NCBI RefSeq assembly: GCF_004803465.1
Contig: NZ_SRSF01000013.1
Coordinates: 30,598-94,597 of the forward strand
DNA: 64,000 bases
Origin: Neolewinella litorea
GTDB taxonomy: Bacteria; Bacteroidota; Bacteroidia; Chitinophagales; Saprospiraceae
Direction: 5' to 3'
The notes under the pieces are model-generated. The model made no database searches. It worked only from the letters and a program-made list of their open reading frames with translations, and had not been told where the DNA came from. The stretch's first letter is position 1; every line of letters starts with the position of its first letter. Below are positions 24,817-33,259 of the stretch, in pieces. Made by a program: the position numbers and the translations under genes.

Positions 24817-25980
24817 ATGCCCATTTATCACCACCTCGGCCAGCTTCCGCCGAAACGACACACGCAGTTTCGGAAGCCGGACGGCTCGTTGTACCACGAG
24901 CAGCTGTTCGGCACCGTCGGGTTCGACGGGATGTCCTCGCTCATGTACCACGCCCACCGGCCTACGCAGGTACAGGAGATCCGGGGGAAGACCGATCTCA
25001 GCCCCAAGATCGCCGAGGAGAAGACCATCACCGCCCGCAAACTCATCGGCTTTGACGTGGCGCCCGAAGACGATTTCCTGCAAGCCCGCAAGCCCCTGCT
25101 CGTGAATAACGACGTGCAGGTCGGGGTGGCTGCGCCCCGGGAAAGCCTCCGCGACTATTTCTACAAAAACGCGGATGCTGACGAGTTGCTCTTCATACAC
25201 CGGGGCACCGGCACGCTGCGTACTTTCTTGGGTAACATTCCTTTCGAGTACGGCGATTACCTGCTGATCCCGCGTGGCGTTATCTACCAAATCGATTTTG
25301 ACGGACCGGACAACCGGATACTGTACGCCGAGTCCACCGACCCGATCTATACCCCAAAGCGTTACCGCAACCATTTTGGGCAACTACTTGAGCACTCGCC
25401 GTTTACGGAACGCGACTACAAGTTGCCTCGCGACCTGGAGACTCACGATGAGACCGGGGAATTCACGATCAAGATCAAAAAGCAGGGGATGCTGCACGAG
25501 CTCGTTTACGCGACCCACCCCTTTGACGTGGTGGGCTGGGACGGCTACAACTTTCCTTATGGCTTCAGCATCCACAACTTCGAGCCCATTACCGGTCGCG
25601 TGCACCAGCCACCGCCCGTTCACCAGACCTTCGAGACCAAATCGTTCGTGGTCTGTTCCTTTTGTCCGCGGCTCTACGATTACCATCCGAAGGCCATTCC
25701 CGCGCCCTACAATCACAGCAACATCGACTCCGACGAGGTACTTTACTACGTCGACGGCGACTTTATGAGCCGCACGGGCATCGGTCCGGGCTACCTGACG
25801 CTCCACCCCGGCGGGATTCCCCACGGGCCGCACCCGGGCACCTACGAGGGCAGCATCGGCAAAAAATCCACCGAAGAGCTGGCGGTAATGATCGACACCT
25901 TCCGCCCGCTGAAAGTGACGGAGGAGGCGGCGAGCATCGACGACGGCAAGTACTACAAATCCTGGCTGCCGCATGATTAA
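24817..25980 (+). CDS. hmgA: Homogentisate 1,2-dioxygenase
   Basis: Cupin-type Fe(II) dioxygenase of 387 residues that opens the ring of homogentisate to maleylacetoacetate. ATG 24817 (MPIYHHLGQLPPKRHTQF) is the family-like start; the longer frame upstream is unconserved. Iron-binding residues are in NHSNIDSDEVLYYVDGDF (His and Glu) and LHPGGIPHGPHPG (His). EQLFGTVGFDGMSSLMYH and YPYGF-like NFPYGFSIHNFEPITGR are also family features. It overlaps the fumarylacetoacetase gene by 8 bases, so the two are coupled. Confidence 0.92.
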   Translation: MPIYHHLGQLPPKRHTQFRKPDGSLYHEQLFGTVGFDGMSSLMYHAHRPTQVQEIRGKTDLSPKIAEEKTITARKLIGFDVAPEDDFLQARKPLLVNNDVQVGVAAPRESLRDYFYKNADADELLFIHRGTGTLRTFLGNIPFEYGDYLLIPRGVIYQIDFDGPDNRILYAESTDPIYTPKRYRNHFGQLLEHSPFTERDYKLPRDLETHDETGEFTIKIKKQGMLHELVYATHPFDVVGWDGYNFPYGFSIHNFEPITGRVHQPPPVHQTFETKSFVVCSFCPRLYDYHPKAIPAPYNHSNIDSDEVLYYVDGDFMSRTGIGPGYLTLHPGGIPHGPHPGTYEGSIGKKSTEELAVMIDTFRPLKVTEEAASIDDGKYYKSWLPHD

Positions 25981-27157
25981 GCTGCTTACCATTCCTCCCG
26001 ATTCCGACTTTACACTCGCTAATCTTCCCTTCGGCATTTTTTCCACGCCCGACCGGCCACGTCGGGCGGGCATAGCGGTGGGCGACGACATCCTGGATCT
26101 GGCCATGTTGGGCGAGTCCGGCATTTTCGATTTTGATGCTGCGGTGCTTAATCGACCGGTGCTCAATGATTTCATCACGTTGGGTAAATCCGTTACTTCA
26201 AGGGCGCGGTCGCAGGTGCAAGGCTGGTTGGAAAAGGAGCAGGGTAGTCCGGTTCAGGCCCGACACCTGGTACCGATGGCGGAAGCAACCCTTCACCTTC
26301 CGGTGCAGATCGGCGATTACACCGACTTCTATTCGAGTATCGAGCACGCCACCAATGTGGGCAGAATGTTCCGTGATCCCGAGAAGGCACTTTTGCCCAA
26401 CTGGCGCCACCTGCCGGTGGGCTATCACGGTCGGGCCTCTTCCATCGTCGTCAGTGGCACGCCGGTGCGTCGGCCGGTCGGACAGCTTATGCCTTCCGAT
26501 TCCAATCACCCGGTTTTTGAGCCCACGCGGCGACTGGACTTCGAACTCGAGATGGCTTTCGTGGTGGGCAAGGACTCCGAACTTGGCCGCCCCATTTCCG
26601 TCGGCGAGGCGGAGGAATATATCTTCGGCATGCTGCTCTTTAACGACTGGTCGGCCCGCGATATCCAGCGGTGGGAGTACGTACCCCTCGGCCCTTTCCT
26701 GGGCAAGAGTTTTGCCTCCTCGGTGTCCCCCTGGATCGTGCCGCTGGAGGCCCTGGCCCCCTTCCGCGTGGCCGGACCGGAACAGACGCCGGGCGTATTG
26801 CCGTACCTGCAGTCCGGGGGTGCCAACAATTACGACATCGACTTGCAAGTGCGCGTCAACGAAACGACGGTCTGTCGGTCCAACTTCCGGTACATGTACT
26901 GGAACATGCAGCAGCAACTGGCCCACCACACCAGCAACGGCTGCAACGTACGGGTGGGCGACCTCATGGCCTCGGGCACGATATCGGGGCAGACCCCGGA
27001 TTCCTACGGCTCCCTGCTCGAATTGACCGAGAACGGGACGCGGGGCAGCTTTCTGCGCGACGGTGATACCGTTACCATGACCGGTCATTCCGGTTCGGGA
27101 AGCAGCCGCGTTGGATTCGGTTCGGTGGTCGGGCGCATCCTGCCCGCACGTAACTGA
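25973..27157 (+). CDS. fahA: Fumarylacetoacetase
   Basis: Hydrolase of 394 residues that cleaves fumarylacetoacetate to fumarate and acetoacetate, the last step of tyrosine catabolism. N-terminal FAA_hydrolase_N domain (residues 1-110) and catalytic domain with YTDFYSSIEHATNVG, PVGYHGRASS, the metal-binding LDFELEMAFVVG, and NDWSARDIQRWEYVPLGPFLGKSF. Length fits. A maleylacetoacetate isomerase and 4-hydroxyphenylpyruvate dioxygenase, needed for the complete route, are not in this window. Confidence 0.96.
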   Translation: MIKLLTIPPDSDFTLANLPFGIFSTPDRPRRAGIAVGDDILDLAMLGESGIFDFDAAVLNRPVLNDFITLGKSVTSRARSQVQGWLEKEQGSPVQARHLVPMAEATLHLPVQIGDYTDFYSSIEHATNVGRMFRDPEKALLPNWRHLPVGYHGRASSIVVSGTPVRRPVGQLMPSDSNHPVFEPTRRLDFELEMAFVVGKDSELGRPISVGEAEEYIFGMLLFNDWSARDIQRWEYVPLGPFLGKSFASSVSPWIVPLEALAPFRVAGPEQTPGVLPYLQSGGANNYDIDLQVRVNETTVCRSNFRYMYWNMQQQLAHHTSNGCNVRVGDLMASGTISGQTPDSYGSLLELTENGTRGSFLRDGDTVTMTGHSGSGSSRVGFGSVVGRILPARN

Positions 27158-27189
27158 TTATATTTTCATCCCAACCCCAAACTGAATCA

Positions 27190-28062
27190 ATGACCCTCGA
27201 CCCCAACGCACTGGATACCCGCGATCTCTATGCCTGCCTGTCTACCGCTGTTGCCCCACGCCCCATCGCCTTCGCTTCCACTATTGACGCGGAGGGGCGG
27301 GTTAATCTGAGTCCCTTTAGCTACTTCAACGTTTTCAGTACCACGCCGCCGATCCTGGTTTTTTCGCCGATCCGCCGGGGCCGCGACGGCTCCGCCAAGG
27401 ACACCCTCAACAACGTCCACGCCGTGCCGGAAGTCGTCATCAACATCGTCAACTTCGCGATGGTGGAGCAGATGTCCCTTACCAGCACCGAATACGATAC
27501 GGGAGTCAATGAGTTTGAAAAGGGAGGATTTACCGAAGTGCCGAGCGAATGCGTGCGTCCGCCGCGGGTTAAGGAATCGCCGGTTTCCTTCGAATGCCGT
27601 GTCGATCAGGTCATTGCACTAGGTGACGGCGGAGGAGCCGGCAACCTTGTAGTGGCCCGGGTGGTGAGGATTCACATTGACGAAAGCGTGCTCGACGCTG
27701 ACGGCAAGCTCGATACCCGCAAGCTCGATCTCGTGGCCCGTATGGGCGGCAACGACTACTGCCGCGCCACGCCGGACAACCTTTTCGAAATTCCGAAGCC
27801 GCTGCGCACCCTTGGGCAGGGAGTCGATCAACTGCCCGCCCACATCCGGACAAGCACCGTTCTGACCGGCAACAACCTCGGTCGCCTGGGAAACCTGGAA
27901 AAAATGCCTAATTCCGAGCTCGTCGAGCAGGTGGCGATGCGGGAAGAGGTAATCCAGGCCCGCGCCGCCGGAACAGAGGCCGTACACGAACTGGCCAGAA
28001 AGTACCTCGAAAGCGGAGAGGCCGACGAAGCACTGGCTATCCTGCTGCACGCGGGCGAATAG
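27190..28062 (+). CDS. Flavin reductase-like FMN-binding split-barrel protein
   Basis: Protein of 290 residues, 32 bases after fahA. The N-terminal 200 residues form a flavin reductase-like split barrel (VAPRPIAFASTIDAEGRVNLSPFSYFNVFSTTPPILVFSP, then VINIVNFAMVEQMS). The last 70 residues are helical (EQVAMREEVIQARAAGTEAVHELARKYLESGEADEAL), a tail not needed for flavin binding. Such proteins are often found beside homogentisate genes in Bacteroidota; the partner oxygenase, if any, is unknown. Confidence 0.85.
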   Translation: MTLDPNALDTRDLYACLSTAVAPRPIAFASTIDAEGRVNLSPFSYFNVFSTTPPILVFSPIRRGRDGSAKDTLNNVHAVPEVVINIVNFAMVEQMSLTSTEYDTGVNEFEKGGFTEVPSECVRPPRVKESPVSFECRVDQVIALGDGGGAGNLVVARVVRIHIDESVLDADGKLDTRKLDLVARMGGNDYCRATPDNLFEIPKPLRTLGQGVDQLPAHIRTSTVLTGNNLGRLGNLEKMPNSELVEQVAMREEVIQARAAGTEAVHELARKYLESGEADEALAILLHAGE

Positions 28063-28081
28063 CCCGAGCCATTTGGGTTGC

Positions 28082-28089
28082 TACCTTTG
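28082..28089 (+). promoter_or_regulatory. -7 box of the thioesterase gene, possible leaderless mRNA
   Basis: TACCTTTG ends 6 bases before ATG 28096, giving this gene its own promoter within the operon and excluding the upstream TTG 28078 as start. Confidence 0.5.
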
Positions 28090-28095
28090 CCGGCC

Positions 28096-28518
28096 ATGAA
28101 AATTACCCAAGACGACTTCTCGACGCTCCACCGCTTTCCTGTCCACTGGGGCGATATGGACAGTGCCAAACACGTAAATAACCTCGTGTACTTGCGGTGG
28201 GCGGAGACCGCCCGCGTGATCTACTTCACGGCTATCGGCGTGAATGCGGACTTTGCGCCGGGAGCCACGGGGGCCATCCTTGCCTACCAGGATTGCAAGT
28301 ATACCTTCCCCATGACCTATCCGGATACCGCCCTGGTAGGGGTGCGCACCGCCGATATCAGCGACGACCGGTTCACGATGGAAACCGCCATTTTTTCCGA
28401 AACCCACGGGCGGCTTGCAGCAGTGACCCGGCAGGTCATCGTACCCTACGACTACGGTAAATTACAGAAGGCCCCCATGCCCGAAGAGTGGCTGGAGAAC
28501 ATTGCACGCCTGGGCTAG
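28096..28518 (+). CDS. Acyl-CoA thioesterase (hot-dog fold, 4HBT type)
   Basis: Protein of 140 residues from ATG 28096. The hot-dog thioesterase signature is clear: VHWGDMDSAKHVNNLVYLRWAETARV, with the conserved Asp and His-Val-Asn-Asn of the YbgC/4-hydroxybenzoyl-CoA thioesterase group. It probably hydrolyses a short or aromatic acyl-CoA. Position after the homogentisate genes suggests a link with aromatic catabolism, but it also has its own promoter. A hairpin terminator follows at 28550. Confidence 0.85.
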   Translation: MKITQDDFSTLHRFPVHWGDMDSAKHVNNLVYLRWAETARVIYFTAIGVNADFAPGATGAILAYQDCKYTFPMTYPDTALVGVRTADISDDRFTMETAIFSETHGRLAAVTRQVIVPYDYGKLQKAPMPEEWLENIARLG

Positions 28519-28549
28519 CCGGAACTTCGGTAGGACCCCGCCTGAAATA

Positions 28550-28590
28550 AAAAAGGACCGCTACCTCAGTAGCGGCCCCGAATAGGTTTA
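28550..28590. terminator. Bidirectional hairpin terminator
   Basis: CCGCTAC-CTCA-GTAGCGG (28558-28575), flanked by GG/CC pairs and preceded by an A-run, lies between convergent genes ending at 28518 and 28609. Confidence 0.8.
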
Positions 28591-28608
28591 TTTAGCTAGA
28601 TCTGGGTA

Positions 28609-29214
28609 TCAACGGGCGCGGTTCCCTTTGATGGGGTATTCTTCAAAAATATCGTCAACCAGGGCAACGATCTCGTCGGTGGTAGAACCACTGTAAATCG
28701 CGTCGGAGCTGATCCCCTTCCATACCGTGTTTTTGGTGGCCCGGTCGATCAGACTGACGATCAGGGTACCTTCGGTGTACTGGTAGGTATCGGTGTCATA
28801 ACCGACGACGTTCCCGTAGTTATAGAAGTCGTTAAAGTAGTAATTGTTGTAGTAGGGGCTAACTGTACTTACGCCATAACTTCCGTAGGGGTAGGTGGCG
28901 TAGACTGGGTCGGTGGTGGTTTCCGTTTCCCGGTCCTTTTTGACGCTGATCAGCACCAGCAGATCCGGGTTGTCGCGGTTCAGCTTATAGCCCTGGTCTT
29001 GCATTTGGGTGTTGACCGTCTCGACGATGCGCTGGTTGACTTCATCCTGATTCACATTGCTGTTTCGTAGTTCAATGTCCGCGTTCGGCAGGTAGGCGAA
29101 AGTCTGATACTGGCTCAGGTCGGCCTCGGTAGGTTGGGCGGTGGTTACTTGCGGGCCACAACTGACGAGCAGGGCAGCGATAAGGACCACTAGGATTGAG
29201 GTAATGTACTTCAT
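28609..29214 (-). CDS. DUF4136 lipoprotein
   Basis: Lipoprotein of 201 residues from ATG 29214 (MKYITSILVVLIAALLVSCG, lipobox LVSC). DUF4136 features: DLSQYQTFAYLPN near residue 38, VNQRIVETVNTQMQDQGYKLNRDNPDLLVLISV, a Tyr/Asn-rich loop (YYNNYYFNDFYNYGNVVGY), and GTLIVSLIDRATKNTVWKGISSDAI. Function of DUF4136 is unknown; members sit in the cell envelope. The gene lies downstream of hsp20 but is separated from it by a strong terminator, so it probably has its own promoter. Confidence 0.87.
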   Translation of the reverse strand: MKYITSILVVLIAALLVSCGPQVTTAQPTEADLSQYQTFAYLPNADIELRNSNVNQDEVNQRIVETVNTQMQDQGYKLNRDNPDLLVLISVKKDRETETTTDPVYATYPYGSYGVSTVSPYYNNYYFNDFYNYGNVVGYDTDTYQYTEGTLIVSLIDRATKNTVWKGISSDAIYSGSTTDEIVALVDDIFEEYPIKGNRAR

Positions 29215-29328
29215 GGGTTGGTTTTTCGGGTTTAGGGTTAAAAGGGTCATTCGGTGTGTCTTTGGAACACGTAAAACGGCTAGGGTGTTCTGAATCAGGC
29301 GGTTATGTCGGAGGTCCGGAAAAAAGCA

Positions 29329-29359
29329 GCGGCGGCACCCCCGATCGGGGTGCCGCCGC
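29329..29359 (-). terminator. Terminator of hsp20
   Basis: Perfect 13-bp stem (29329-29341 with 29347-29359) around loop CGATC, followed on the minus strand by a T-run (29325-29320). It lies 30 bases past the hsp20 stop. Confidence 0.87.
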
Positions 29360-29388
29360 ATTCCAATGATGGATGACTTACATCGGTA

Positions 29389-29826
29389 CTAGTTGATTTC
29401 GATGTGGCGGGGCGGCTTTTCCCGGGCATTTTCCTGCTTGGGCAGGACGAGGCGCAGGATGCCGTCTTCGTAGGTAGCCTCGATCTGGTCGTCGTCTACT
29501 ACCTGGTTGTTGAGGTTGAAGGAACGCTGGAAGGACTGATAGCTGAACTCACGGCGGGAATACTTGCCGTCCTCTTTTTCTTCCTTTTCATTCCGGACCT
29601 CACTGCGGATGGTCAGCACGTTGTTGTGCAGTTCGATGGCAAAATCATCCTTTTTCATTCCGGGCGCTGCCATCTCCACGATAAATTCGTCGCCCGTCTC
29701 TTTTACATTAACGGACGGTAGGGTAGTGGTGGTGCTGGAGAAGTTGCGGTTGCGCCAGTCGAAAAGGCTATTCCAGTCGTCATCTAAAAACCTGGAGACG
29801 GCTGGCAGTACTGAATTACTACGCAT
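29389..29826 (-). CDS. Hsp20/alpha-crystallin small heat shock protein
   Basis: Cytoplasmic ATP-independent chaperone of 145 residues that holds unfolding proteins. The alpha-crystallin domain (about residues 40-130) has VNVKETGDEFIVEMAAPGMKKDDFAIELHNNVLTIRSEV, a charged insertion EKEEKEDGKYSRREFSYQSFQRSFNLN, and YEDGILRLVLPKQE, with the C-terminal HIEIN close to an IxI anchor. An AATCTTTG box (minus strand, 29838-29831) lies 4 bases before the ATG, and TTTGACAGT repeats lie further upstream. Confidence 0.92.
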   Translation of the reverse strand: MRSNSVLPAVSRFLDDDWNSLFDWRNRNFSSTTTTLPSVNVKETGDEFIVEMAAPGMKKDDFAIELHNNVLTIRSEVRNEKEEKEDGKYSRREFSYQSFQRSFNLNNQVVDDDQIEATYEDGILRLVLPKQENAREKPPRHIEIN

Positions 29827-29904
29827 GGCTCAAAGATTTAGGGTTAACAATGAAATGCCACTGTGGGATAAGCAAACGCCGTGCAATATTCGTAAAACTG
29901 ACGG

Positions 29905-29934
29905 TTTGACAGTATTTAAGGTAGATTTGACAGT
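29905..29934. promoter_or_regulatory. Direct repeats upstream of hsp20, candidate operator
   Basis: TTTGACAGT occurs at 29905-29913 and again at 29926-29934, exactly 21 bases apart, two helix turns. A related AAACTGAC lies just before the first. They are about 80-110 bases upstream of hsp20 and could bind a stress regulator. Inference only. Confidence 0.35.
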
Positions 29935-30065
29935 TTAGGCTCGACTGCATCCACCAGGCCGCCGCACGCTTTCCCTATAGAGCCGATATAGTTGAATCAT
30001 GCCGTTCCGGCAGCAACCCCGACCGTCGGCAGAACTTTCCGGCGGGCCAGGAATTCATCATCCAT

Positions 30066-31961
30066 ATGACAGATTTACAGCAAGCCGAGATTGCGGAACT
30101 CCGCCGCCTGACCGACCTGGAACGGCAAGAAGAGCGACGCCTTCATCTCGAGGTGATCCAGGCGATGCCACTGGTGCAGCGGGTGGACAAGGGCTACAGT
30201 TGGTATCCCCTGCAGGTGGTGGAGTCAGGATACGGGATCGGCGAGCGACCCTACGTAGTCGTTACCCGGGAGGGGGAGGAGGCCCACCAGTTCCGGGCGG
30301 GCACATCGGTCAACCTCTTCACTACCCAGTCGGAAGTGCGCGCTCCGCAGCGCACGGGAGTGATCCAGTACGTGAAGAAAGATCGCATGAAGGTCATCCT
30401 TGGCGGCGAAGACCCCCCGAGCTGGCTGCAGCGCGGCGGAGTGGGCGTCGACCTGATGTTCGATGAGCGAACGTACGTGGAGATGGACAAGGCCATGGAG
30501 CATCTGGCCACCGCCCGGGGCAACCGTACGGCGGAACTCCGCGACGTGATTATGGGCGTGCGCCCGGCGGAATACCAACCGGTAGGGCCGGAGCGGGTAG
30601 CACACCTCACCGAACTCAACGACAGTCAGCGGGAAGCAGTCCGGGAAATCCTTGGGGCGAGCCACCTTAGCCTGATCCACGGACCTCCCGGTACCGGCAA
30701 GACCACCACCCTGGTGGCGGCCGTCGGAGAACTCATCAAGACCGAGACCACCGTGCTGTTTTGCGCACCCAGCAACAGTGCCGCAGACCTGGTCACCCTC
30801 CGCATGGCCGCCCGTGGCATCCGGGTCGTGCGCACGGGCAATATCAGTCGCGTCGAGGACGACGTCATGCGGCATACGCTGGAGGTGCAGATCGCGGAGC
30901 ACCCCGACACCAAACAGGTCAAGAAACTTCGGCTGGAAGCGGCCGAACTGCGCCGAAAGGCTAAACGTATGCGAGGCGGGCGCGACAAGGGTATGACCTT
31001 CGCGGAAGCCGGGCGTCTCAGCGGGTGGGCCCGACAACTGGAAGACCACCTGCTCGACTACGTCCTGGATGCGGCCGACGTAATCGTGTGTACCCTGGTC
31101 GGAGCGGCGGCTTCGGTGCTCGGCGACCGGACGTTCAAAACCTGCATAATCGACGAGGCGGCCCAGGCCCTGGAGCCCGCCACCTGGATTCCCATCAACA
31201 AGGCCAATCGGGTCGTGCTGGCCGGAGATCCCTTCCAGTTGCCTCCAACGGTCAAGAGCAAAGAGGCAGAACGGCTGGGATTCGGCGTTACGCTGCTCGA
31301 AAAAGCCTTGGAGCGGCACGGCCGCAACGCCCTGCTGGAAGTACAGTACCGGATGAACGAGCGCATCATGGGCTTCAGCAACCAGTATTTCTATGCGGGG
31401 AAGCTGCGCGCGGCCCCTGAAGTAGCGGAGCGCACGCTGCCGGGCGTGACCCTGTCGGAAAGCGTGGTATTTATCGACACCGCCGGCACGGGCTTCGAGG
31501 AAAGCCTCCACCCCCAGTTCAAAAGCAGGTACAACGAGGGCGAGATCGGGATACTCATCGAGCACCTGCTACAACTGCGAAGCAGTATCCCCCCTGAGTA
31601 TCCACTACCTCGGGTGGCCGTGGTTAGTCCCTACCGCGAACAGGCCGTACGCGTGGAGAATGCTTTGGAGGAGATCGGGTCATTGTCGGACCTCGACATC
31701 ACGGTCAATACCATCGACGGGTTTCAGGGGCGGGAACGGGCGGTCGTCTACCTGACCCTGGTCAGAAGCAACCACCGGGCCGAGATCGGATTTCTGAACG
31801 ACTACCGACGGATGAACGTGGCCCTCACCCGCGCCAAGATGCAGCTGGTGGTGATCGGCGACAGTGCCACGATTGGGAACGATCCCTTTTTCGCGGGATT
31901 TTTGGCCTACGTTGAGCGGCAGGGTACCTATCAGACCGCCTGGGAGTACATGGGTACCTAG
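30066..31961 (+). CDS. SF1B helicase, SMUBP-2/IGHMBP2-like
   Basis: ATP-dependent nucleic acid helicase of 631 residues. A nucleic-acid-binding beta-barrel-like domain (residues 1-180) precedes the RecA-like core: Q-motif ELNDSQREAV, Walker A GPPGTGKTTT (from residue 206), motif Ia FCAPSNSAADLV, a basic coiled insertion (VKKLRLEAAELRRKAKRMRGG), Walker B IIDEAAQALEP (Asp363-Glu364), motif III LAGDPFQLPPTV, motif IV VVSPYREQAV, motif V TIDGFQGRERAVV and motif VI NVALTRAK. Eukaryotic relatives unwind RNA and DNA 5' to 3'; the bacterial role is not settled. Confidence 0.93.
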   Translation: MTDLQQAEIAELRRLTDLERQEERRLHLEVIQAMPLVQRVDKGYSWYPLQVVESGYGIGERPYVVVTREGEEAHQFRAGTSVNLFTTQSEVRAPQRTGVIQYVKKDRMKVILGGEDPPSWLQRGGVGVDLMFDERTYVEMDKAMEHLATARGNRTAELRDVIMGVRPAEYQPVGPERVAHLTELNDSQREAVREILGASHLSLIHGPPGTGKTTTLVAAVGELIKTETTVLFCAPSNSAADLVTLRMAARGIRVVRTGNISRVEDDVMRHTLEVQIAEHPDTKQVKKLRLEAAELRRKAKRMRGGRDKGMTFAEAGRLSGWARQLEDHLLDYVLDAADVIVCTLVGAAASVLGDRTFKTCIIDEAAQALEPATWIPINKANRVVLAGDPFQLPPTVKSKEAERLGFGVTLLEKALERHGRNALLEVQYRMNERIMGFSNQYFYAGKLRAAPEVAERTLPGVTLSESVVFIDTAGTGFEESLHPQFKSRYNEGEIGILIEHLLQLRSSIPPEYPLPRVAVVSPYREQAVRVENALEEIGSLSDLDITVNTIDGFQGRERAVVYLTLVRSNHRAEIGFLNDYRRMNVALTRAKMQLVVIGDSATIGNDPFFAGFLAYVERQGTYQTAWEYMGT

Positions 31962-31998
31962 TTGACGTTTTCTTGCCAAAAACCGGCCCCGGGTAGAG

Positions 31999-32006
31999 TA
32001 GCTTTG
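31999..32006 (+). promoter_or_regulatory. -7 box of the FKBP gene
   Basis: TAGCTTTG lies 19 bases before ATG 32026, with TTG at 31973-31975 (23 bases upstream, slightly long spacing). Confidence 0.45.
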
Positions 32007-32025
32007 TCCTTCCAAATTTAAGATA

Positions 32026-32511
32026 ATGACCCTACGCCTGATATCCCCCCTCCTGCTCGTTCTGTTAATGGCGGGCTGCAGCAAAGACCAAGACGCTACG
32101 AACCCACCCGTTTGCGAGGAGGGCCTCATTTCCGTGGAAGCTTACGCAGCAGCGGATACTGTGACCTACACTGAGCTTGACGAAACCGGCTTGCTGTACC
32201 GCATTCTGGAGCCAGGTTCGGCGGAGCGCCCCACCCTGAGTAGTGAAGTGACCGTCAACTACGTCGGCTCCGTCACGAACGGACGAGTCTTCGATCAGTC
32301 GCGCAACGGCCCCGTTACCTTTCCCCTGTCAAACCTGATCAAGGGGTGGCAACTCGGTATTCCCCTGGTGGGGCGTGGCGGAAAGATTCGTCTGCTCATC
32401 CCTTCCGGCCTGGGTTACGGCAGTCAGGGCAGTTGTCGCTTTGGGCAGTGCTCGATTTGTCCGGATTCGGATCTCGTATTTGATATTGAATTGGTTGATT
32501 TTGCGGGGTAG
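32026..32511 (+). CDS. FKBP-type peptidyl-prolyl isomerase, lipoprotein
   Basis: Lipoprotein of 161 residues: signal with lipobox LMAGCSKDQ (Cys about 19), then an FKBP domain from residue 50 on. Features include VTVNYVGSVTNGRVFDQSRNGPVTFPLSNLIKGWQLGIPLVGRGGKIRLLIPSGLGYG, the standard active-site framework. A Cys-rich insertion (SCRFGQCSICPDSD) replaces the usual IPPNS-type loop, and the four cysteines could form disulfides or bind a metal. It would assist folding of envelope proteins. Confidence 0.9.
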   Translation: MTLRLISPLLLVLLMAGCSKDQDATNPPVCEEGLISVEAYAAADTVTYTELDETGLLYRILEPGSAERPTLSSEVTVNYVGSVTNGRVFDQSRNGPVTFPLSNLIKGWQLGIPLVGRGGKIRLLIPSGLGYGSQGSCRFGQCSICPDSDLVFDIELVDFAG

Positions 32512-32594
32512 CCGGACTTAGCCTGCCCGCTTTACCACATTGTACGGCATTCGGGTTCCCGGCCTTGCACCTGCGGGCCCGCCAAAACCAAGTT

Positions 32595-33254
32595 ATGTTG
32601 ATTCGATACTGTTCTTATCTGCTCTCTTCGCTGCTCATGGCTTCCTGCGCTACCCCTGGTCGCATTTCAGGGCCCAGGGCGGTGGGTACAGGTTTTACGC
32701 CGGAGCAACGGGAAATGATCATGGCCGCCGGGGCCGACGAGCCAATGCGGGTCTGGAAGATCACGAACTACGCCGACTCGCTGCTGCTGCGGTCGCAAAG
32801 CGAGGACGTGCGCGTGGACGATAAAGATCCCGTGCTACAGCGGTTCGTCAGTCGACTGTACGCTACGGTGACGGATAGCGCGTCTTTAGGGCTTGGTATT
32901 GCCGCTCCGCAGGTAGGCATTTTGAAGAACATCATCTGGGTACAGCGGCTGGATAAGGAGGACTTGCCGTTTGAGGTTTACCTGAACCCCCGCATCCGGC
33001 AGTACTCCGAAAAGAAGCAACTCAACCGGGAAGGATGCCTGTCGATCCCTAATCGCCGCGATACCTGCTCGCGCGCCTACGCCATCCTGATGGAGTACGA
33101 CCGACTCGATGGCAGCCACCACGTTGAGATGGTGGAGGATTTCACCTCCGTGATCTTTCAGCACGAGGTCGATCACCTCAACGGTATCCTGTTTCTCGAT
33201 CACCTTGCCGCAGAGCGCAAGGACGCCGAGCACGTGCCGGTGGGGAAGGAGTAG
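32595..33254 (+). CDS. Peptide deformylase with lipoprotein signal
   Basis: Protein of 219 residues with all three peptide deformylase motifs: GLGIAAPQVG (residues 99-108), EGCLSIP (Cys148) and HEVDHLNG (His190, Glu191, His194). Metal ligands and catalytic Glu are intact, so it should bind Fe or Zn. Unlike the cytosolic enzyme, ATG 32595 opens a signal sequence MLIRYCSYLLSSLLMASC with lipobox Cys18, and residues 19-50 form a linker. It is thus predicted to sit in the cell envelope, where deformylation of nascent chains cannot occur. It is 83 bases after the FKBP lipoprotein gene. Whether it is active, and on what, is open. Confidence 0.87.
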   Translation: MLIRYCSYLLSSLLMASCATPGRISGPRAVGTGFTPEQREMIMAAGADEPMRVWKITNYADSLLLRSQSEDVRVDDKDPVLQRFVSRLYATVTDSASLGLGIAAPQVGILKNIIWVQRLDKEDLPFEVYLNPRIRQYSEKKQLNREGCLSIPNRRDTCSRAYAILMEYDRLDGSHHVEMVEDFTSVIFQHEVDHLNGILFLDHLAAERKDAEHVPVGKE

Positions 33255-33259
33255 GTGGT

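Noticed and set aside
30225..31565. 446-codon open frame on the minus strand opposite the helicase gene
   Set aside because: The plus-strand frame has all SF1 helicase motifs; the reverse frame is an artefact of high GC third positions, without any domain or plausible start.
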